A stretch of DNA of 53,970 nucleotides from Phoronis australis (GCA_002633005.1 NMRA01000411.1:355083-409052), one strand, 5' to 3'; shown: positions 14,201 to 24,435, numbered from the stretch's first letter. A program made the numbers and translations. Notes: a model not told the origin generated them from the letters alone.

Positions 14201-15552
14201 ACCGTTGCGAAATATTAAGAATGTCATTCTATTGACAGAAAACTTGTTGATTTTTAGACAGGTCCAATGACTGGTATGTGTCTCAAGTCAGTTTTGTTTT
14301 TGCATTGCCTCCATATCTAAGTTTGATGAGGATCTGAATGAAGTTTGGTAGATGAAATTTTATCCTGGTGACAACACCATTGTTAGACAGTTCCAACTTG
14401 CATTGTCCCCTCCAAGAGGCAATTTTGTGTGGCCACATACCAATTCACAAAAAGCCACAACTCTAATAAACTGTGAAATATTTCTCGAGTCGCTGGTGGT
14501 TTTGAAGTTCTTGTTGGTAATGGAATATTATTATAAAAATGATTTTGTGAGAATAAAAGGAAAATAATTAATTTTTCATTTTCTGGTAGCTAAACAGGGT
14601 GAAATTAATCTTTTAGCTTTCTCATCATGCTTTTCTATGAAGATGGCCAACTAAAATATTTTTTTCAAGACTCGGAAAGTACCCCTTGTGTTCTCAGAGA
14701 GTGTAATGGTTCAGTGGTCTGAGTTTTGTGCTAAACACACAATTGTGTGAGTGCATGTATGCATATGCTCTAGGTATTCCATAATTTCAAAATTATGTGG
14801 TGCAACGTTCAGCTGCCTGAGCTGCACGGTAAAGTCTCACCAATTTAGGGTACAATATGGCCAACATGGGAAATGAAATTCATTGTCTTAATCCTTCCAA
14901 AAAAGATATAAGTAGCACCAAGATAATGACATAGCATTTTCAAGTTTTGTACCATAGCTACTTTCAGAGTTCAGCCATTAATGAAAAATTGGGTTCATTC
15001 GCAACAATGTCAGAAGCCCTTGAAAATGAAAATGGGACAATTTTGTGAATTACTTTTTCCAAAATTGGTGTGAGTTTTATTGTACACATCAAGGGTATTT
15101 AGACTAAATCATGTAGAATTCCCCATCATTGCAGCTGGGCAGAAGCTAATCACTCATCAGAGTGGCCTCCCCTAACCACCAAGGATGAAGTGGGGTAAAG
15201 GAAAAGTTTAAAAGGTGTCCAAGTCATGCTGTGATTTAGAATTTTTCCATTACGTAGCCATCATCTGTCATTTTTGTGTATAAACATAGTTAGCTGTAAT
15301 GACGGGGGGGGGGGGGGGNCCGAGTGCTTTTGGCCTGCACTGTATTGGTGAAACATGGTTTAATTCTGAACTCCCTGTGATGTTGTTACAGAAACTGACT
15401 GTACTGGGGTTAACTGTGGCGGATCCGAAAGTGTCAAAGATAAGGTACTTGGCGAAGTCCAGGATAACCAAGCTAAAGGCCTTATATCCACCCCTCTGGT
15501 CGTCATGGCAACAACAGGCTTTCTTGTACTATCTACGATGATATCTCAGTAA
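2243..15552 (+). CDS. Gene A: GPI-anchored three-Ig-domain surface protein, lachesin/IgLON-like (complete)
   Basis: Joining 2243-2294, 8237-8358, 8992-9244, 10390-10541, 12534-12753, 13463-13741 and 15392-15552 gives 413 codons including TAA, with every junction in phase and GT-AG at each intron. Residues 1-17 form a hydrophobic signal peptide. Ig1 (about 26-141) is V-like, with C45, W61 and C122 in a D-x-G-x-Y-x-C context. Ig2 (143-240) has C167, W179 and C221. Ig3 (244-359) has C263, W275 and C343 and ends in RLY as in lachesin. A Cys-containing linker (C363, C368) leads to a hydrophobic C-terminus (about 390-410) with no cytoplasmic tail, as expected for GPI attachment. An N-glycosylation site lies at N210. 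The family's usual role is homo- or heterophilic adhesion at the outer plasma membrane. The protein is longer than typical IgLONs (about 330-350 residues), mainly from a long Ig1 and the linker. Confidence 0.9.
2675..3141 (+). mobile_element. 3' fragment of a non-LTR retrotransposon (Jockey/CR1-like reverse transcriptase C-terminus), broken
   Basis: Around 2675 one frame reads DKTERIQRRAARFVLND, the conserved motif near the C-terminal end of LINE reverse transcriptases. A different frame at 2836-3141 continues with the usual tail, including IFLWNRLPQ before the stop. The two parts are separated by a frameshift and by a small imperfect hairpin (about 2759-2811, arms around AATGACCATC). It is a 5'-truncated dead copy in intron 1 of gene A, on the gene's own strand. 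Clade is uncertain. Confidence 0.75.
3840..4040. repeat. Dispersed repeat, copy 1 (second copy near 31880-32030)
   Basis: The stretch shares with 31880-32030 a series of blocks in the same order: attatttgat-gcccct, tgaatccga, gccattt-tga, and ttgga-ttttctt. The copies are diverged and lie in introns of gene A and gene B. No coding capacity is seen; element class is unknown. Confidence 0.45.
4827..4997. mobile_element. Palindromic MITE-like element, arms of about 52 bp
   Basis: Left arm 4827-4878 and right arm 4944-4997 are inverted copies with few mismatches, including GCAGTCACCATTTTA and GGTTTAAAAACAATGC, separated by a 65-bp loop. The foldback structure without coding content fits a miniature inverted-repeat element. 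No clear target-site duplication is seen. Confidence 0.65.
7922..8046. mobile_element. 125-bp hAT-like MITE with CAGGGCT termini
   Basis: Left end CAGGGCTCAAAAG and right end (reverse complement) CAGGGCTTGCAAAG are related inverted termini, and an inner CAGTTCGT block is inverted on both sides. CAGGG termini are typical of hAT-derived MITEs; an 8-bp target duplication is not evident. It lies 190 bp before gene A exon 2. Confidence 0.5.
8237..8358 (+). CDS. Gene A exon 2: first half of Ig1
   Basis: The acceptor is a T-rich tract ending ttatag at 8236 and the donor is GTAAGA at 8359. Phase 1 in, phase 0 out, encoding residues 18-58. The B-strand cysteine is in ELLCKV (C45). An extra cysteine (C20) lies just after the predicted signal cleavage point. 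Confidence 0.85.
8992..9244 (+). CDS. Gene A exon 3: second half of Ig1 (V-like)
   Basis: Starts in phase 0 with VSW, the core tryptophan of the Ig fold, and ends in phase 1 at a GTAAGT donor. The F-strand motif is DDGGQYWCRV (C122), a Y-W-C pattern seen in V-set domains. Cysteine-to-cysteine spacing is 77 residues, long enough for a V-type domain. Confidence 0.9.
10390..10541 (+). CDS. Gene A exon 4: first half of Ig2 (I-set)
   Basis: Acceptor gcgcag ends at 10389 and donor GTAAGT begins at 10542; phase 1 in, phase 0 out. It encodes the A-C strands of an I-set domain: IPPEI opening, VEIKCIAKG with the B-strand Cys, and PRITW with the core Trp. Confidence 0.9.
10640..11870. repeat. Degenerate repeat family inside gene A intron 4
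   Basis: A block resembling ccaactactgtggtgcctc-tagtggcaatttt recurs at about 10782, 10923, 11315, 11680 and 11803, usually preceded by a gac(g)-ttcagac-like sequence and followed by phrases like tctcctaaacc-ctgaaat. Related blocks occur at 14262 and 14389 in intron 6. Spacing is irregular (about 120-390 bp), so this is an old, diverged array or a cluster of decayed element copies. Confidence 0.45.
11880..12135. repeat. CAGTGAGAAT-rich tandem repeat
   Basis: The motif CCAGTGAGAATT and variants recur many times. Two units of about 41 bp (CCAGTGAGAATTTTGGTCTT followed by agaaaa-ttctgagtgaga) lie in tandem at about 12032-12115, with more diverged copies to the left and short inverted copies near 11888-11930. 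It sits in the intron between gene A exons 4 and 5. Confidence 0.7.
12534..12753 (+). CDS. Gene A exon 5: end of Ig2 and start of Ig3
   Basis: Acceptor attgcag ends at 12533 and donor GTAAGG begins at 12754; phase 0 in, phase 1 out. It contains LTLYNVTTADQGLYRCAA, the classic E-F strand motif with the second Cys of Ig2 and an N-glycosylation sequon (NVT), then a linker and VVECYARG, the B strand of Ig3. Confidence 0.9.
13463..13741 (+). CDS. Gene A exon 6: main part of Ig3
   Basis: Acceptor ctgcag ends at 13462 and donor GTAAGT begins at 13742; phase 1 in and out. It begins VPSPTVQW (core Trp) and ends with TVDANDIGYYGCLAENSLG, then IVRLY, an ending closely similar to the last Ig domain of lachesin/IgLON proteins. 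The C-to-E region is longer than in typical I-set domains. Confidence 0.9.
13980..14450. repeat. Further degenerate repeat copies in gene A intron 6
   Basis: Blocks at about 14262-14300 (ggtccaatgactggtatgtgtctc) and 14389-14430 (gttccaacttgcattgtcccctccaagaggcaatttt) resemble the repeat family at 10640-11870. Copies are strongly diverged and no coding sequence is seen. Confidence 0.35.
15304..15319 (+). repeat. Poly-G run ending in a single N
   Basis: Fifteen consecutive G residues are followed by one ambiguous base at 15319, 73 bp before gene A exon 7. The N is most likely a base-calling failure at the homopolymer. Confidence 0.9.
15392..15552 (+). CDS. Gene A exon 7: linker, GPI-type C-terminus and stop
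   Basis: Acceptor tgttacag ends at 15391, phase 1, and the frame runs 52 codons to TAA at 15550-15552. It encodes a linker with two cysteines (C363, C368), a hydrophilic Asn/Gln/Lys segment and a terminal hydrophobic run that includes TPLVVMATTGFLVLSTM with only three residues after it. No basic cytoplasmic tail follows, so GPI anchoring is preferred over a transmembrane anchor. Confidence 0.85.
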
Positions 15553-17027
15553 GACAGTACTGACTTCACATTCCGGGGCCCGGTCTCCAATCTCCGTACT
15601 CAGACTCGAATCATGCTCAAACTCACACTTCATACTCAACTCGAGTACAGACTCAGCTTTGGTGTATTCAATGTCATATTCGAAAAATCTGTACTCGAAA
15701 TTTCGAGCACGTACTCAGTTTTCGAGTGTACTCGAACTGAAGTGTATCTCATCTATATTTCGAGTACGATTTTGAGTAAAAATTTGGAGTCTATGCTCAA
15801 ATTTCAAGTTTGGTATGGCAGTGTGCTTGAAATCGTACTCGAAAATAAATACGAGCCAGAGAACAAAATATCGAAAAGGAACCAAGAAACACAGCAAATC
15901 TAAAAAAATAAATCCTCTTACCGTATCTCAGCACTTCAACTTCAGTTCAGAGATAATAGTTTTCATCTTAAATCTTCTTATTCTTCACCTTATTAACCCG
16001 CCGTATCACTGTATGTTATGGCCACCATTCTACCTCTACAATTCCTGGCAACAGGCGCATTGTAATCCCTTGTCGGCGAGTCATAACAAGCGTTGAAAGC
16101 AGTTGTGGGAAAAGTCGTGTGAGAAGTTTGTGCTGCCCTTATTTAGGTATGTGTGCCTACGTTTTGTAGGGTTTCCAAAAGACGAGGAGGGGAGGGAAGT
16201 TAAAAAAAGTTCGCTTCCCTGTCAGGTACATTTCTCATCATAACTTAGTCATCTATAATTCCTCAATCCCCAAATGGAATTCCAGATTTTGTTTGCCGAT
16301 TTCTAAGTAGACGTCTTGCCCCGTTCACTGCCACTGGTGAACTCTGAATGCCTGCACAAGTATTGTTTTTTAACTCACGTGCCAAATGTCAACTCACTTG
16401 ATACATCCCGGTAAAATACAAAGATACAGTATCAAAGTTTGACATCAGCGTAGGCCTACACAGCAATGGGTTTTATGTCAAGACTAAATTAGCAACAGAG
16501 ATGTGATGTGATAAGCTGTTACAAATTTCTTTTAAAAGACGTTTTCGGGACTGGGTGAGGAACTCAAGAAGTGAAGCTTAATAATTGCCAAATGTATCAA
16601 AGAAATGGCATAAGAATATTTATTGAAACTAAAAAATGAATAACAGTTACAGAACACTCAGAATTCCACGTTATAGACATACTGTTGTAGTTGTAGCGAC
16701 AGCAGACGATAATGTAGGCCTAGTTCTTGGGGTGGTCTATTCCAATAGGGAGCGATGAATCAGCGCGGCTTTGCGTGATTTTGCATTTCACATCATAAAG
16801 AGTTCCATAGCAACTCGAGTATGAGTGTCAGATTTGAGTACGTTTGGAGTCTACTCGAAATACGACATTAGATACGCTTTTTTGAGTACGACTCCAGTGA
16901 GCACGATTTTGAGTATGAAATCTCGAGTATGAGTATGAGTCTGAGTTCGGAGATTGGAGACCGGGCCCTGGTCTTGGTTTGAGTGTGAGATGTTCATGTC
17001 TCAGTAAGACAGCACTGACATCACATT
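15544..17027 (+). repeat. About 30-bp direct repeat flanking the inverted-repeat element and including the gene A stop
   Basis: TCTCAGTAAGACAG and the following 17 bases at 15544-15574 recur at 16999-17029 with three mismatches in 31. A shorter related unit (tgtgagatgtt) is seen at about 16983 and 17045. The second copy lies 30 bp beyond the element's right terminus, so it is not a simple target duplication; the element may have inserted into a pre-existing short tandem repeat. Confidence 0.65.
15576..16968. mobile_element. 1.39-kb inverted-repeat element in the 3' flank of gene A
   Basis: Terminal inverted repeats at 15576-15607 and 16937-16968 match at 31 of 32 positions, starting GGGCCCGGTCTCCAATCTCC. 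Inside both ends the sequence is built from many ACTCGAGTA/GAGTACGA-like subrepeats that extend the inverted symmetry for about 150 bp. No transposase frame is visible, so it is a non-autonomous foldback/MITE-like element, possibly hAT-like from its CAGGGCCC-type right edge. It begins 24 bp after the gene A stop codon and contains AATAAA at 15844 and 15907. Confidence 0.8.
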
Positions 17028-17759
17028 TCTGTGCTTGTTTTTAATGTGAGATGTTTACACATGAGGTTTTGCTGTCAGTTATCCATTTTTTATTCAGTTT
17101 CTTAATATACGGTTGTTATAATTTTACAAACATGTCAACTTTAATTGATTACGCATACGACTTTCTAATTTCACAGGACTTAAAGTCCTTAGGATTGTAA
17201 GGAAAGAATCTTACGGATTTGCTCAAAAGGTACTTCTAGTAAGTTTAAATTCTTTTTAAAAATTCCAATTTTATATTTTCTTGTACAGTTGTTCTCGTTT
17301 GTTTTCGAGTATGTTGTTCGTCCCCAACAATTGGTTTTGCAATCTTACTGGAAAATATGATTTTATTTACTGCTTGGAGAGATCCCACTTAACATATTTA
17401 TTGATTGGTGTCATTTTAAGCGTATATATATCTGAGCCCAATTAGCTTCGAGTCAACTTCTAGTTTTAACCTGCACAGGACTGCAGTAAACGTTTGCTCC
17501 AGTCAATGTTGAATTCTTGGCCTAAAATGAAAATTGTGAAATGTACTGAAACTTGTCTCAAGATTTTCCTTGTCGTAACAATAATTGATTTCCACTATGA
17601 TTGATGAAGCAGACAACTTTGGAAGGGTGGAAAACCGTGCCAAAGTTGATGACCTTTGACACCAATTCGTTGCTTATGATCAGTTAGGTAGGCCTATGGG
17701 TATCATTTTCTATTATGATATGGAAAGATTGGAGACACACTTGTGTGATTGAGTAAGCC

Positions 17760-17990
17760 CAGGGGCCGGTTCCAAGAAAACTATCTTAACTAAGACAAGT
17801 CTTAAATTTCAGTCAATTTTAAGATAAAATTCGAGTTTGTCTCAAGTTCGTTTCAAGTAAGAGATCTTAAGTTTTTGACTTAAGTTTTGTCTTAGTTTTG
17901 ACTGTCCTACCGGATGTGGAAGTTTCAAAGGTTGGAAGCTTAGATAAATCTTGAATTGAACTTAAGTCAGTTTCCCAGAATGGGGCCCTG
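17760..17990. mobile_element. 231-bp MITE-like element with CAGGGGCC / GGCCCTG termini
   Basis: The left end CAGGGGCCGGTTCC and the right end (reverse complement CAGGGCCCCATTCTGGG) are related, and the interior is rich in mutually inverted cttaag/cttagt-type words (taagtc, agacaagtctta, gacttaag). It folds on itself and has no coding capacity. The termini resemble those of the element at 15576-16968, suggesting a related family. No clear target duplication. Confidence 0.55.
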
Positions 17991-20900
17991 ATCTGTTGCT
18001 TGTTTTCAGCCATCAAAAGTTAGGGGACATGTCCTTTTGTACTATACAGCAAGATAATGACCCCGTTCACATGCTGGCTAAAGCAATAGCATTTTTGCTT
18101 GCATTTTCGCTAGCAGCACGAACACAAGTGCTGGAGGTTTGAGTTACCTCAAAACTACTGGTGTTTTCACTAGCATCTTTTTTGGCTATGCAACTTACTT
18201 CAAAGGACACACATGCTCAGGAGTAAGAGGTCTTAATGTTTTATGGTATGGATGGCAGAGAGTGAGCGTGTTTTGAAATCAATTTCCGTTTAAAATCGGT
18301 TCAGTTGGTGAGAAAACAAAACTAATTTTTGCTGAAAATGACCCCTTTGCAGACAGCTCAGTTGTTTAGAGCGTTTTAGCTAATGGGATGATTCACCACT
18401 CATGTGAACCCAGCATCATCTGTTTCTTGGATTAATAGTTGAAAAAACCCACCTCCCATCAAAAAGCTCCACTTTAAATTTAGACCATTTAGCGACACGA
18501 AATTGGTCTCAAATTGTTCTTTAATCTGGGACTAACTTTAGGATTTTATACGAGCTGACAGCTCATTTCTGCTGGAGGCCAGGCTCAACAAGTTGACTCA
18601 TCATAACGTGCCATCATGTGTGCGAAGCAAGATGTTCTATGCCAACTTGGAAACCACTTATCTGTGTAAGGAGTAAGACAATAAGGGAACTGAATGAAAA
18701 GTTCATTTCTTGGGCAGAAAATGAGTTTACTGGCACTGTAAATTAAATAGACTGCTTTCCATGTTTGATGGGTTTATTGCAAGCGAGGCCAAATGTTTAA
18801 CATCTATTGATACATTAATTTGCTTTTGGGATCATTAGTACACATAAAAAGTATAGTGTTGAATCAGGTTTGGATGGAATTTTGTACATATACTTGAATT
18901 TTTATTGACTAAAATACATTATTTGTACATATAATCAGTCATTCCGCCGCTAGTTTAATCTAGAAAGGACATTGTGAATTCATGAATTTCTTACCTGTGT
19001 AAGTTTTGTAAAAATTAGAGGAAGAAATTTAATTATCACTATGTTAGACATCTTATTTTGTGTAATGAAAGGTACAGGAACATGTAAATTCACATTCCAT
19101 GTATATACAAATACAGATCTTATCAAAAAAGTTGATGAATTTTGTCATGTGGTATACTGTGGCTCAAAATCAGGATTTGGGAGTATGAAAACCAACGGGT
19201 CGATGGAGTCGGCAGGGTGTCAAGTTTCCTATTTTTGAGGGGCTCCCATTTTTCTGTGAAATTCCTATTTTTCACTCATGGCGAGTCCAAATAAAAGGCT
19301 AACAATAGACCGTTGTTTCTCATGGCTGACATTTAACTGGACCGTTGTGCATAAAACAATAGATGCTGTAGGGCCAGATGAACTTGCAGTTTCAGTATTT
19401 ATGTTCTACCCCTGTTGTTACGTACACACCTGCGTTACATGAAAAGTGGCTTAATACTTGAGTTGGAAATTTGGTCTTGCGATCCACACAACTATTTCTT
19501 AGAAATAATTCAATCTCACTGGAGCAAAATTGCTCAAGTCTGATAATGTGCACGAAACAACTAAGTTACCAAGACAACTTCTATAGGCTAAATTATTTCT
19601 TGACTACAGTATGATGCAATTGTGAAGAGGGAGTCTCTGGCCAAATTTCTGTCCTAAGTCACTTTCACACGACAGACCCATCCTCAGTTCAGTTCAAGAG
19701 ATCTTCGCAAAAATTCTCATAGGGCCCATCCGCTGCTTCAGAATGCCACATAAAATTACGTGTGCCTCTCGATGATGTCTATTAGTTCTGTTGAACTACC
19801 CCGGTCAATGAGACAGTCTGCTGGTTTCCACAGTCAAACCAGAAATGCGTTCAGTTGACGCGATCTCACAAGAATTTGTGATGTCACCACGTATTACAAG
19901 TGATCCTTGTGACTAGCTGTTTTTGGGATTCTTGTGTCTACCCTATTCGCAAACGTTGCTTTTGTATACTCAGACTTCAACACATTTTGATTAGATGTCA
20001 GTTCTATTTTAATTTTAAGTGGATATTCGATTTGCAAATGGACTCTAGAGTTTAGCACTTTGTGTCTGAGATACACGTGTTGTCGGTCAAGTTGTATTTC
20101 ACGACTCGTCGAAACATGTTGTGTTGAAACAACTGAGCATAAAGACAACGTAATATTCCAAATATCCAGCGCAGACAGGAACAGTTGACTGTACAACTGA
20201 ATTGATGCTGAACGGTCAATTTGTGCGTGCTTGACATTTAGAAGTATCCAAAAGTATCATTGGCCATATTGCCCACCCTAACACCCTACATACAAGCCTT
20301 AATGACTGGATTACAACGTTGACCAGCAGATCGGTCTCAGAGGCCATGAAATCCTGAGTTCGTGTAAACTACAGCAATAACCTTGTGCTTTTATTTCCGA
20401 GTTCTGCTTTTAATAACCTTATTCGTAATACGGAACTTGTATCATTCACTCTGAAAACGGTCAAAGTCTTTAACAATAATTGTTGGCTTTCGCCTGCAAC
20501 CAAGGCTTCGCCTTCCCGATAATATAATTACAATACAAGTCAAACCGATGCCATTTTATTGCCATAGCAAAAAATACATAAATTTACAAGAAGCAACCTC
20601 AATGTGACAATCACACATTACGCAAAGCTGATCAACTGTTTACAGTCAGTAGGCCTAACAAAATTAAACATAGCTACACCGTTCCGTTCTGCGACTCGGT
20701 CATTCTTATTGGGGGTCAGTTCTCATCGAAACAAAATAAACATCGCTTGTCAACCAAACAGCAACCCAGAAAAGTTTGGTGTTGTTTTGAAATAAGCAGT
20801 GATACTTTTTTGATGATGTGATGTGGCTTTTATAATAGAAACAATTGCTGTCAAGTAAAATTCTAATTCATGTTTTCATGATACCCACATTGCTCTTTTT

Positions 20901-21032
20901 TGGGGAAATCATTTTGACATGCTAACGCAAGCCTTTCAATACAAATGCTTAGTTATATTCAGTTCTCATACACTCACCAGGTGGTGCTAATGAAGAATGA
21001 ACGTACTTGTTGGTACTTAAAATAAGGACAGC

Positions 21033-21109
21033 GGAAACCTCCAGAGGGACAGTAAATCTAATGTTGATAACTTATCAACATTAGATTTACTGTCCCTCTG
21101 GAGGTTTCC
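21033..21109. repeat. Perfect palindrome, 38-bp arms with a 1-bp centre
   Basis: The left arm 21033-21070 (starting GGAAACCTCCAGAGGGACAG) and the right arm 21072-21109 are exact reverse complements, with only the C at 21071 between them. The flanks are not inverted. Such a near-zero-loop palindrome is either a real cruciform-capable repeat or a foldback artefact of cloning or assembly. Confidence 0.9.
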
Positions 21110-24100
21110 CTTTGAAAGGGACACCTTACCAAGATCAGGTTTCAATTCCCTGCATTGTCACTATTTTTGTCACAGGCTAAAAAAGGATGAGAAATTCCTA
21201 CATTTACTTCTTTGGTATCAATTTGTTTGATTATGCTCTGTATGATGCAAGGGCTCGCGTGAATTTCAAAAGTTGGCAAATCCTTGTTTTAGGTGAACAT
21301 AATTTAAAAGTAGGTTTTCTCGAAAGCCCTGGAGGTAAACATTTTTTTCAGTGAAGATATGAGTCACGTTTTAAACCTGCTTTCAATATGGGTATATAGA
21401 CATGGGGCAAAATTCCAGCTCTTGGTACAAACATGGGAAAGTTATGTGCATTTGGAAGCCCTGAGCAAGAACCCACTACACAAAATAGACGACTGTCCCT
21501 CTGGGAGAACGCAATCTGGACAAGCATGGTATATACCCGGTTGTGTCTGACTACCTGAATGCAGGTATTTAAACAAGAATGTTGTTTCACTAGCGCCACC
21601 TTGTGAATTCGTCATACCACATCATCCATTCTAAGAGGCAAAGCAAGAGTTGAATGTTGAAACCAGACTAAAAACGCCACCAACCCCTTTCTATATTACC
21701 AATAGTCATCACAAGCTCATAGCCTTCAGGCATACAAGCAGTATTCCTTTTGTACAGTGCTCACTGAAGAACATTCAACACACAACAAAAATCACATTAT
21801 GGCAAAATTTCGTCAATATTTCAGACAAAAATAATTGCCAAAATGGACCGTTCTTCATTTTTTACACGAAGTACTGCAAATGCCACAATTTGTCAAAACG
21901 TTGTCTAGGTGATGGCTGTGGAATAGAACTTCAAATAATAAAAGACTCTATTCAATGCTAGTGGGTCTTATTTTGATGGGACTGTGAACATTGTTTTGTG
22001 AGAGAAGAAATCGGCAATTTGAACTAGTCTAGCATACAAGTCGGTATTTGTGCAAAAACTGGTAATAAAGAAACACAGTGTAAACAGACTTAAAGTTAAA
22101 CCGAAACTCAGGGACTATTGCATCATGAACAGACCATGGTTTAATCTTCAATTATTCACTCAAACTCCAAGTTTAAAATGGCTACCAAGCTAAACATTTT
22201 TTAAATTTGATTTAGACTGAACTTTTACTTGTAAGAAATTTGTTTCCTTACATGCCAAGAATTGGTGACACTTTGCTTACCTCAAAATCCAACTGCTGCC
22301 TTTTGGTTTGGTAATTGGCCAAATTGTGTTGCATACCCAGTAGAATTAAAGAGGAGCATAATATGGCAACATTGAAAAAGTTTTAGGTTGTAAGTCACAT
22401 TTCATGTCCAGTTTTCAAAATTCAAAATCATCACGTGATTTTTTCATGAACTATTCAAATATGCTATATACAAACTTAAAAAATGAAAATTTAAAACAAT
22501 AACATCAGCAGCCTGAGGCGATTTAATTAATCACAACAGCATGGTGTCTAAAGGGGCAGATTCTGTGGTGCACAACCAGTCGAGTTGCCCAATCTCGGCT
22601 GGTTAGAGTGTCAACATATGATTCTTATCATGTAGTTAACATAAATATGGTTCCTGGTCATGGAAAGAACTGACAATTCGTTATTGGTTACGACAATAAG
22701 TTGACTTGTCATGGCGAGTCAAGTTATTCATGATTTGCAGAGTATTGTATCGAGCAATAACAAACTGTCAGCTCATTGCAAGACCAAAAATCACCTCTCA
22801 TCTGCGTAAAGAAAAAATTGAGACTAATTTTATAGTGGCAGGGTGTCCAAATCAGAAGTTAGTTGCTTCAACTGAACATGGCATGACTTGAGTATGAATT
22901 TGTAAGTTTACTCTAAACGTATCGTCCAATTGGTAGCAATTTTAGTGAGTTTCGAGTAAAGATTATACCCCCTGCGACCCAGGCATTGATTTTTGACATT
23001 TACAGAATTAGAAAATCTTGACACTATCTTTACAAACCAAAGCTATAAAGCACATCATTTTCATATTCACAGCACATGAAAACCTTCCAACTGAACAAGT
23101 ACCAGTAAATATTACAGACGAGGTATTCCACCATGAATTAGTCACCACGATGATGTGATGATTTATTCCAACTCGATGCGAAATCCACAATATGTTGACA
23201 AAAAATTACAGGTTCTCTACTATCAAATGATACAAGGTCAACTTTGGTAAATAATAGAAGTACATATACATAATTTTTAGTTAAGAAATAATAAAATGTG
23301 ATACATACGTCTGGCTTATCATATCTAAACCCCAAGTATTTGATACATGATTACAGACATAAATTTTTAACATTTTACAAACACAAAATAATATACGCAG
23401 TTAAAAACTGTAGACTTAAAACGTAAACATTGATGCTAAAGCACTAGTTGTTACTTAGATAAACCAAACATCAGATAGGACCAATTTACAAAGGTTATTC
23501 AGAATTGATGGGCACCATAATTGAAATTTTGATTCCTCTGGTTTGACACCCTCCTTCGACTAAACATTCTCAAATTTTACTTTCAAGTGCTCACTTTTGT
23601 TTATTCACCCCACCCATATTTATACAGCACCCATTGCTAACCCATGCTGCATGTACTAGATAGCCATATCAGCTCCTCATGCCTCCAACTTACATGTACC
23701 AGTGTACAGTTCGTTGTCTGTTATATATTCGTCTCTCGCACACTCAGTGGCTGACATAGTTCAAGTATGTGGGCAACAAGATGACTCAACCATTCAGGTA
23801 ATTCTCACGTTTTCTCAAAACAAACCAGCTTAATTGTACTCCCCATTTTAAATTTTAGTCATCAACCCAGGCAAATATGCAACATTTGGTCAACCCACTA
23901 GTTGTCACAATATGTACTGTTCAGTTTCAAGCTATATAAGCCAAGTCTTAACTATACTGCAGAGAAGTAACTATACCACTAGGAATAAATATAAACACAA
24001 ACCATATACTGTACAAGAAGCTTAATACAAAACCAGTATCCACTATGGGCTCTTTTATAGGCTGTTGCTTATTAGGGAGAACCTGGTAAGATCTGTACCC

Positions 24101-24215
24101 TGGGATGTGTTGGTGAATCCCTAGCAACCTCTTGCTTAAGTTTAACTGATGACATCTGTCAAAGCTCTCAATGACTCTCATTCCTTTTGACATCACGGAG
24201 ACTTCAGATACCACT

Positions 24216-24435
24216 GGCGGGAAGCCCCCCAATGTGCCACACCCCCAGTGTGCCACACCTCACAGTGGGCCACGCCCCTCAGTGTGCCACACCCCCAGTG
24301 TGCCACACCTCCCAGGTGCCACGCCCCCCAGTGTGCCACACCCCCAGTGTGCCACACCTCCCAGGTGCCACGCCCCCCAGTGTGCCACGCCCCCCAATGT
24401 GCCACACCCCCAGTGGGCCACACCCATTGTGATGC
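24216..24435. repeat. GC-rich minisatellite of GTGCCACACCCCCA units
   Basis: About a dozen copies of a 16-18-bp unit, GTGCCACACCCCCA with variants GTGCCACGCCCCCCA and GTGCCACACCTCCCAG, run without interruption. Several open frames cross it on both strands only because the unit lacks stop codons. It lies about 1.7 kb beyond the gene B stop codon. Confidence 0.9.

Larger units (their letters stand above)
17030..24215. other. Intergenic region between the converging genes
   Basis: No reading frame here resembles a known protein or forms consistent exons. Two mobile-element or palindrome structures (17760-17990 and 21033-21109) are listed separately. The remaining sequence is AT-rich, unique-looking DNA. 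Confidence 0.5.
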
